Positions 59,372 through 64,000 of a stretch of DNA of 64,000 nucleotides are shown one piece after another. The first letter of the stretch is position 1. Every line of letters starts with the position of its first letter. The stretch is from contig NZ_MASS01000013.1 in NCBI RefSeq assembly GCF_001707885.1, forward strand, positions 1 to 64,000. Reading direction: 5' to 3'. The translations under genes were made by a program, and so were the position numbers. The notes under the pieces were generated by a model that saw only the letters and a list, made by a program, of their open reading frames with translations, ran no database searches and had not been told where the DNA came from. This DNA comes from Desulfosporosinus cupriresistens. Its GTDB lineage: Bacteria > Bacillota > Desulfitobacteriia > Desulfitobacteriales > Desulfitobacteriaceae.

Positions 59372-59818
59372 TTATTTATCATCATCAAATTCTTCCTCGT
59401 ACTTATGGCTTCTATACCGATTGAACTTATAGGTAAGAAAAAAGATGGTTAAAAATAAGACTATAAATATTAAGAGGAAAATTACTGGGCTTTGCCAGTC
59501 ATACATTGCTGACTTCTTCATCGAATTAAAAATTAACACCATTGATGCAACCACTAGGATTCCAATTACTATAATCAGATTCTTTATAGATGTCTTTTTT
59601 CCACGCTCACTGTAAATACTTACCTTCATCATATGCATTCTTATAAACTGATAGATCGGGAAAAATATCAAGATTAAATACTCTATCAAACTATCCTGCA
59701 AACTCATTTTAAACACTAATGTTTTTACTAAAAATGATAGAGCTACGCCATATAAAACAATAATTGCCATTTCACTTCTTATTTTTAGCTTAGCCTGTTC
59801 AATTCTTTCGTCTTTCAC
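59372..59818 (-). CDS. four-segment membrane protein, partner of XRE regulator
   Basis: A 148-residue membrane protein with four hydrophobic segments (AIIVLYGVALSFLVKTLVF, LIEYLILIFFPIYQFIRM, LIIVIGILVVASMVLIF and VIFLLIFIVLFLTIFFLTY) and an acidic C terminus. It resembles small proteins of the DUF6773 kind that are coded next to an XRE repressor in many Clostridia; function unknown. The start is GTG at 59818, after GGAGGGG, directly behind the regulator's stop codon. Regulator and membrane protein are clearly coupled. Confidence 0.75.
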   Translation of the reverse strand: MKDERIEQAKLKIRSEMAIIVLYGVALSFLVKTLVFKMSLQDSLIEYLILIFFPIYQFIRMHMMKVSIYSERGKKTSIKNLIIVIGILVVASMVLIFNSMKKSAMYDWQSPVIFLLIFIVLFLTIFFLTYKFNRYRSHKYEEEFDDDK

Positions 59819-59820
59819 TA

Positions 59821-60015
59821 TTACCCCTCCCAAAATATTTCGTCTAATGTTTTACCTAACTCTTTGCATATAGCAACGCACAACTGTAATGATGGATTGA
59901 ATTTTCCCGCTTCAATCATTCCGATTGTCTGTCTTGTTACACCCACAGCTTCCGCTAATTGAGCTTGTGACATATCTAAAATAGCTCTTGCTGATTTCAA
60001 TTTTAGATTCTTCAA
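59821..60015 (-). CDS. small XRE-family regulator
   Basis: A 64-residue regulator consisting of one helix-turn-helix domain: KNLKLKSARAILDMSQAQLA and EAVGVTRQTIGMIEAGKFNP are spread over residues 2-41, followed by LCVAICKELGKTLDEIFW. This is the compact YozG/PlzA-like class usually paired with a membrane protein gene. The ATG at 60015 follows GGAGGGGAGATATTGA. Two TATTGCATAT copies lie in the promoter region and may be its operators. Confidence 0.88.
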   Translation of the reverse strand: MKNLKLKSARAILDMSQAQLAEAVGVTRQTIGMIEAGKFNPSLQLCVAICKELGKTLDEIFWEG

Positions 60016-60030
60016 TATCTCCCCTCCTTA

Positions 60031-60082
60031 TATTGCATATTATACATTATACTATTCAATATGTAAACTATATATTGCATAT
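60031..60082. promoter_or_regulatory. repeated operator-like sites upstream of the XRE gene
   Basis: TATTGCATAT occurs at 60031-60040 and again at 60073-60082, with a third variant (TATTCAATATGTA) between. The spacing is four helical turns. Confidence 0.5.
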
Positions 60083-60240
60083 TTTTCTCCCTAACTTACT
60101 CCCTACTTACTCCCTTATGCTTCAGAAAGGATTTAATGAGGTTATACTTTCTAAATTAATATATAAAAAGCACTATCAAGTCCGTCAATTCAGACATTGA
60201 TAATGCTTAAATATTTAATAACTAATATAACTGCTTCTTG

Positions 60241-60564
60241 TTAATGTTTTCCGTCAATCTTACAGGCCGCAGCTTGATCACTCGTATCCTCGGAGAGGAT
60301 ATCAGGATACTGCTTTTCATGCCGCTTCAACCAAATATTAGCGTATGAACACGTAGCCGTAGTTTTTAACTGTTCTTTCCTAAAATACTCAGCCACTACT
60401 TCCATCATCTGTGCTGCTACACCCTGCCCTCTCAAAACAGGATTAACATAGGTATGATCTATATCCATCTCTCCATTTTCTTTACGGATAAAAGTAGCTT
60501 CAGCCATCAATTCACTGTTTTCATCAGTACTGTAAATACGTCCATTTTCATATTGCCAATTCAT
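60241..60564 (-). CDS. YidJ/GNAT_2-type N-acetyltransferase
   Basis: A 107-residue mini-GNAT protein of the yjdJ/GNAT_2 type, half the size of usual GNAT enzymes. It reads MAEATFIRKENGEMDIDHTY VNPVLRGQGVAAQMMEVVAE, with the acetyl-CoA loop R-G-Q-G-V-A, and ends in CSYANIWLKRHEKQYPDI, the family's CP/CSY-x-x-x-W/F motif. Its acceptor is unknown. GAGGAGGGAAAAA precedes the ATG. Single-gene unit. Confidence 0.85.
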   Translation of the reverse strand: MNWQYENGRIYSTDENSELMAEATFIRKENGEMDIDHTYVNPVLRGQGVAAQMMEVVAEYFRKEQLKTTATCSYANIWLKRHEKQYPDILSEDTSDQAAACKIDGKH

Positions 60565-60688
60565 ATTTTTCCCTCCTCTAATTTAACTGCTAGCAACAAG
60601 AGAGGACTTTTATTTTCCGGCCGTTTTTAAATCACCTTGAGTGCTTCTAACGGAGGAAAAGGTTCAATAAGTTTTCAATTCTTCAATT

Positions 60689-60824
60689 TTATTTATCAAT
60701 ATATTTTTTAATATTTTCATTACTTTTAATCATGTTTATTACGTCTGATGTAGATTCTTTTTCCATAGAAGCCAAGGCTAAATAAGTTTGCAGATGCATG
60801 AACAGCCTCGCAATAGAATTTAAA
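60689..60824 (-). pseudogene. possible gene fragment after the ketopantoate-reductase-like gene
   Basis: A frame entering from inside the next gene reads NSIARLFMHLQTYLALASME and KESTSDVINMIKSNENIKKY, then stops. It has the amino-acid composition of a real helical protein but no start of its own. It may be the tail of a small regulator or a chance frame. Confidence 0.25.
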
Positions 60825-61742
60825 TTAGTATTTAGCTTCGATTTCTTTAATTCGCCGATAAAGCTCTTCATTTACAGGTGTTGCCACATTGTATTTTCTT
60901 CCTAACTCCAATACCGCACCTGAAAATAACTCCACCTCACTCAAACGTTTGGCCTCCATATCCTGACGCATGGAGGGCTTACCTTCTGGACTTAGGGGAT
61001 CTAAAACATTCAGCCAATATTCTAAATCCGTCTCTGTTAAATTAATGCCTTCCTTTTCGGACAGAACCATAACCTCTCGCATTGCTGCAATCATAGTATC
61101 TCTCGGCGCACCCTTTTTTTGAATTTCACCATAGTTGCTCTCGTAGACCGCAACCGTTTGGTTCACCCCTACATTGAGCATGAATTTGCCCCAGATCCGC
61201 TTGTTCATATCAGTAGCCACTTCAAAAGGTACCGCCATGCTTTCAAAAAATTGAGCGACCTGTTTTACGCGTTGTGAAATTAACCCTGGTTCTCGCTCTC
61301 CAAAAACAAGCATCCCCAAATGATCGTAGGTTAATCGATTCCCAACTTTAACTGCATCCATTCCCTGTGCTGTACAATAGAGGATTTTTTCCATCCCATA
61401 AGTCTGGCCAATAATCGTTTCGCTCGTGATCCCATTCAATGCGGATAAAATGATTGTATGTTCCGCTACCTGATTCTTGACAGCTTGGATAGCGTCGCTC
61501 AGTCCATCGTACTTTACAGCAAAAATAAGCAGATCGGCGGGTTCTCCTATGTCTTCAGGTCTCAGATAATTGAATTCGCAACGCTCGCCATTGCAATACA
61601 CAAAGTCATTTTCATACTTTCGTATTCTTGCTTGGTCAGCAATAATCCTTAAATCCGCTTTGGGCATTCTCTTGGTCAAATGATGGCCAAACAGAATTCC
61701 TAATGCTCCTAAGCCAATGATGGATACCTTTTTTATCTCCAT
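60825..61742 (-). CDS. ketopantoate-reductase-like protein (ApbA/PanE family)
   Basis: A 305-residue NADPH-dependent reductase of the PanE/ApbA family. The nucleotide loop is MEIKKVSIIGLGALGILFGH; ADLLIFAVKYDGLSDAIQAV is the second strand block; the catalytic Lys lies in MNKRIWGKFMLNVGVNQTVA and the following NE/ND-type position in GINLTETDLEYW. Pantothenate synthesis is one role, but the family also includes other 2-oxoacid reductases. I chose ATG 61742, which gives the usual N terminus. No panB or panC gene is nearby. A dispersed repeat lies about 100 bases upstream. Confidence 0.82.
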   Translation of the reverse strand: MEIKKVSIIGLGALGILFGHHLTKRMPKADLRIIADQARIRKYENDFVYCNGERCEFNYLRPEDIGEPADLLIFAVKYDGLSDAIQAVKNQVAEHTIILSALNGITSETIIGQTYGMEKILYCTAQGMDAVKVGNRLTYDHLGMLVFGEREPGLISQRVKQVAQFFESMAVPFEVATDMNKRIWGKFMLNVGVNQTVAVYESNYGEIQKKGAPRDTMIAAMREVMVLSEKEGINLTETDLEYWLNVLDPLSPEGKPSMRQDMEAKRLSEVELFSGAVLELGRKYNVATPVNEELYRRIKEIEAKY

Positions 61743-61837
61743 ATTTACATTAATCCTTTCTATTTCATAATGCATTTAGATTAAAAATGAACCTGTTTCT
61801 CTTATAGGTAATAAGTCAACGGTTAACTTATACCTTT

Positions 61838-61900
61838 CTTTTTTCGACAGATCTTACTTGATCCCTTCCACCAATCACCAAATCTTTCAAATACTACACG
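61838..61900 (-). repeat. dispersed intergenic repeat, copy 5 (partial)
   Basis: CCTTCCACCAATCACCAAAT, TTTCAAATACTAC and the TTTTTTCGACAG block match copies 1 and 2. The hairpin is absent. The minus-strand frame seen in copies 1 and 2 is again open here. Confidence 0.5.
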
Positions 61901-62049
61901 AAGTACGCCAATATAAAATTTACTTTAATTAACAATTCCCTCGCAGATTACATAAACAAGGTAAATGGAATATTCTCGTTATATTCCCCTTTGATTCATT
62001 GTGCTACTATGTAGACAAACTATCTTACACTGCATCAAAGGAGTACCCA

Positions 62050-62534
62050 TGACAAATAGACATCTAGGTTACAACAAAAAGAAAATCTTTTTCGTTTCGA
62101 TTTTGGTTACCGCTTTATTGATAGGCGGTATTGTTATTTATACCGGAATGTTTAGCGCCGAAGTTATAGATCAGAATAAGTTGAGCCAAGAGGATACAAC
62201 GGTTGAGCCATCCGTAGAGACGTACGAAGAACCTGCACAGGAAACGTCTGCGGTGATCGAACCGACAACAAAAGCAGTCATCGCTCAGCCTAAACCAACG
62301 GTGCAAGAGAGTCCATTACCCTTTAACCAATTAGTTTTGGCACAAATCAAGACTTATAACAAGGGCAGCTACCCGTATTTGTTAAATACTGACTACTCAA
62401 ACTATAATGCCATTAGTGCAGTTTACCGTTATTGCCTGAACGATAATTCTGACATTAGAAGGGGAAAAAATTCTGGTGTCGAAAGAGTATTAGCAATACC
62501 AGTAGTTTTGCAACAAGAAATTGAGGAGGTTAAT
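62050..62534 (+). CDS. membrane-anchored N-terminal segment fused in frame to the next gene
   Basis: A frame that starts at ATG 62050 after AAAGGAG and reads MTNRHLGYNKKKIFFVSILV TALLIGG, one membrane anchor (residues 13-33), followed by a Thr/Pro/Glu-rich spacer (45-95) and about 65 residues, QLVLAQIKTYNKGSYPYLLN and beyond, that look like the start of an exported domain. At 62535 the frame continues without a stop into the C_GCxxG_C_C protein, which has its own AGGAGG and ATG. I infer that the 3' part of this gene was lost and the junction fused; a true 313-residue fusion protein is possible. Confidence 0.5.
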
Positions 62535-62990
62535 ATGAGCGATGATATTGTAATCGAAGCAAGAAACAAGGCTGGTGATAATTTTAAACAAGGATATAAC
62601 TGTGCCGAATCAATTTTTCTTGCCTTCCGAGAACTCGTGGCCCCTGAACTGGATGCTGGACTGGTAAGGATGGTTACCGGTTTTGGAGGCGGGTTAGGTC
62701 ACGCAGGTTGCATGTGTGGGGCTCTGAACACAGCAGAAATGATTATCGGCCTATTTAAGGGTCGTACCAGCAACCTGGAGGACCGGGAGCCAGGTTATAA
62801 CGCTGCCCATGAGTTCCATGATCTGTTCAGTGAGCGTTTTGGCGGAACCTGCTGCCGGGTACTTAACCCTCACCCTTTTGACACGCCTGAACATTTAAAA
62901 AACTGTATAAAAATTACTGGTAATACCGGGAAGTTGCTGATGGAATACTTAGTTCGGAAAGAATTAGTAACATCCGGGGAAACTAAATAA
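62535..62990 (+). CDS. C_GCAxxG_C_C family redox protein
   Basis: A 151-residue protein of the C_GCxxG_C_C family, small redox-active proteins of unknown role that in several genomes occur in selenocysteine forms. The conserved cysteines stand in FKQGYNCAESIFLAFRELV, FGGGLGHAGCMCGALNTAEM and RFGGTCCRVLNPHPF, with a further Cys in LKNCIKITGNTG. All are Cys here. GAGGAGG lies five bases before ATG 62535. The frame is also open upstream into a membrane-anchored segment. A terminator follows the stop codon by about 65 bases. Confidence 0.85.
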   Translation: MSDDIVIEARNKAGDNFKQGYNCAESIFLAFRELVAPELDAGLVRMVTGFGGGLGHAGCMCGALNTAEMIIGLFKGRTSNLEDREPGYNAAHEFHDLFSERFGGTCCRVLNPHPFDTPEHLKNCIKITGNTGKLLMEYLVRKELVTSGETK

Positions 62991-63054
62991 ATATTGTTCA
63001 AGTCATGATTCATGTTATGATTACATTTGCCCTGCTGCCAGGACTGCTTTTTGA

Positions 63055-63078
63055 AGCCCGCTTCAAGCGGGTTTTGCT
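63055..63078 (+). terminator. intrinsic terminator
   Basis: GCCCGC and GCGGGT flank TTCAA, followed by TTTGCTGTT. It ends the C_GCxxG_C_C gene. Confidence 0.7.
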
Positions 63079-63242
63079 GTTACGGTTAATCACAAAAAAT
63101 AAAGTCACTTCTTCTGTGTAAATTGTAGCTAAATTACTTTTTTAAGGAATTGTGATAAAAAATAATGGTAGCGGATTTGCATAAATAAATCTAAAAGCTC
63201 AATTTTTTGCCTTGAGCATATCGAAAGGAATGACATTTTAAA

Positions 63243-64000
63243 ATGTCCAAACAAAAACGGGTAGCTGCAATTCACGATATTTCTTGTGTCGGTCGATGTT
63301 CACTTACGGTTGCACTGCCAATTCTCTCTGCAGCAGGGTTTGACACAAGCGTATTACCAACGGCGATTTTATCTACTCATACCGGTGGTTTTGAGGGTTT
63401 TACATATAGGGATTTGACAAATGATATTAGACCTATCTCTAATCATTGGCAATCACTGAATGTTAAATTTGACGCCTTATACAGCGGTTTTTTGGGTTCC
63501 TATGAACAAATTGATTTAGTAGCAGACTTCTTTGATACATTTAGAAGCAACGACACAATAGTCATGGTTGACCCTGTAATGGCTGACAATGGCGTTTTAT
63601 ACTCCATTTATTCCCCAGAAATGGCTAAGGGAATGACCAAATTGTGTGCCAAGGCGGATATTATTGTACCAAATTTAACCGAAGCGGCTTTCCTCTTAGA
63701 TGAAGACTATATCGGAGAAAGTTACTCACAGGAATATATTGAAACATTACTTAAAAAGCTTGCTGCTTTAGGAGCGAAACAGGTTGTTCTCACGGGTGTT
63801 TCGTTCGAAAAGGACAAATTAGGTGCTGCTGCCTTTAATAGTGACACAAGTAAAGTTAGTTATGCCTTCAATGATCGGATTGATGGTTATTTTCATGGTA
63901 CAGGAGATGTATTTAGCAGTACCTTATTATCTGGCCTATTAAATGATTTCCCCCTGGAAGAAGCCATACAAATAGCCGTGAACTATACACTCAAATGCAT
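63243..64000 (+). CDS. pyridoxine/pyridoxal kinase-like protein, 3' end outside the window
   Basis: The frame runs open from ATG 63243 to the right edge (252 codons). It belongs to the pyridoxal-kinase/PdxK-PdxY branch of the ribokinase family, which makes pyridoxal phosphate: MSKQKRVAAIHDISCVGRCS, LPTAILSTHTGGFEGFTYRD, the DALYSGFLGSYEQI and MVDPVMADNGVLYSIYSPEM blocks, PNLTEAAFLL and the anion hole/catalytic Asp in DGYFHGTGDVFSSTLLSGLL. AAAGGA lies 13 bases upstream. Perhaps 25-40 residues remain beyond the edge. Confidence 0.85.
   Translation, partial: MSKQKRVAAIHDISCVGRCSLTVALPILSAAGFDTSVLPTAILSTHTGGFEGFTYRDLTNDIRPISNHWQSLNVKFDALYSGFLGSYEQIDLVADFFDTFRSNDTIVMVDPVMADNGVLYSIYSPEMAKGMTKLCAKADIIVPNLTEAAFLLDEDYIGESYSQEYIETLLKKLAALGAKQVVLTGVSFEKDKLGAAAFNSDTSKVSYAFNDRIDGYFHGTGDVFSSTLLSGLLNDFPLEEAIQIAVNYTLKC

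Overview
The window looks like chromosomal DNA of an anaerobic, low-to-mid G+C Firmicute of the Desulfosporosinus/Desulfitobacterium (Peptococcales) kind. This is inferred from gene content, not from a search: Ni-Fe CO dehydrogenase (CooS/CooC) with a CooA-like regulator, glycine-reductase-type selenoproteins, sigma-54 control of amino-acid catabolism, an NrtR-type NAD salvage operon, and strong AGGAGG ribosome-binding sites.

Layout. 0.3-5.4 kb: small regulators, a NERD-domain protein and a large SF2 helicase with an N-terminal nuclease-like domain. 5.4-9.4 kb: NAD salvage operon nrtR-pncA-pncB-nadE on the minus strand, with three NrtR-like operators and a nadE that has lost its 5' end. 9.4-20 kb: a decayed accessory region with Rpn-type nuclease, MFS transporter, a PLD / phosphoribosyltransferase / SLOG-like cassette, XRE repressors, fragments of nhaB, a pentapeptide gene and transposase-like genes, and several dispersed repeats. 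20-25 kb: flavin oxidoreductase, ArsR regulator, and a BlaI/BlaR1-type pair with an excellent promoter and operators. 25.6-31 kb: UbiB-family kinase, then cooC, cooS and a CooA-like gene. 32-37 kb: amino-acid permease, alanine dehydrogenase (ald) with a near-consensus sigma-54 promoter, and its probable TyrR-like activator. 37-41 kb: a PEP-utilising phosphotransferase in an operon with a TetR repressor.

43-50 kb holds the most striking system. Two adjacent minus-strand operons each begin with a cobalamin riboswitch followed by an intrinsic terminator. The first carries grdA (selenoprotein, UGA at codon 42) and a grdC-like gene. The second carries a 33-residue membrane peptide, a sodium:solute symporter, a grdB-like selenoprotein (UGA at codon 347) and a grdE-like gene that lacks the cysteine expected to become the pyruvoyl group. 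No grdD is present. It reads as a selenium-dependent reductive-cleavage pathway with its own transporter, probably switched off when cobalamin is plentiful; the substrate is unknown.

50-64 kb: ABC transporter with GntR regulator, a DUF4317 protein, a second kind of selenoprotein (ArsC/Spx-like, UGA at codon 10, with a clear SECIS-like hairpin), DNA-3-methyladenine glycosylase, an AAA ATPase, an M29 aminopeptidase, small regulators, a ketopantoate-reductase-like gene, a C_GCxxG_C_C protein, and a pyridoxine-kinase-like gene that runs off the right edge.
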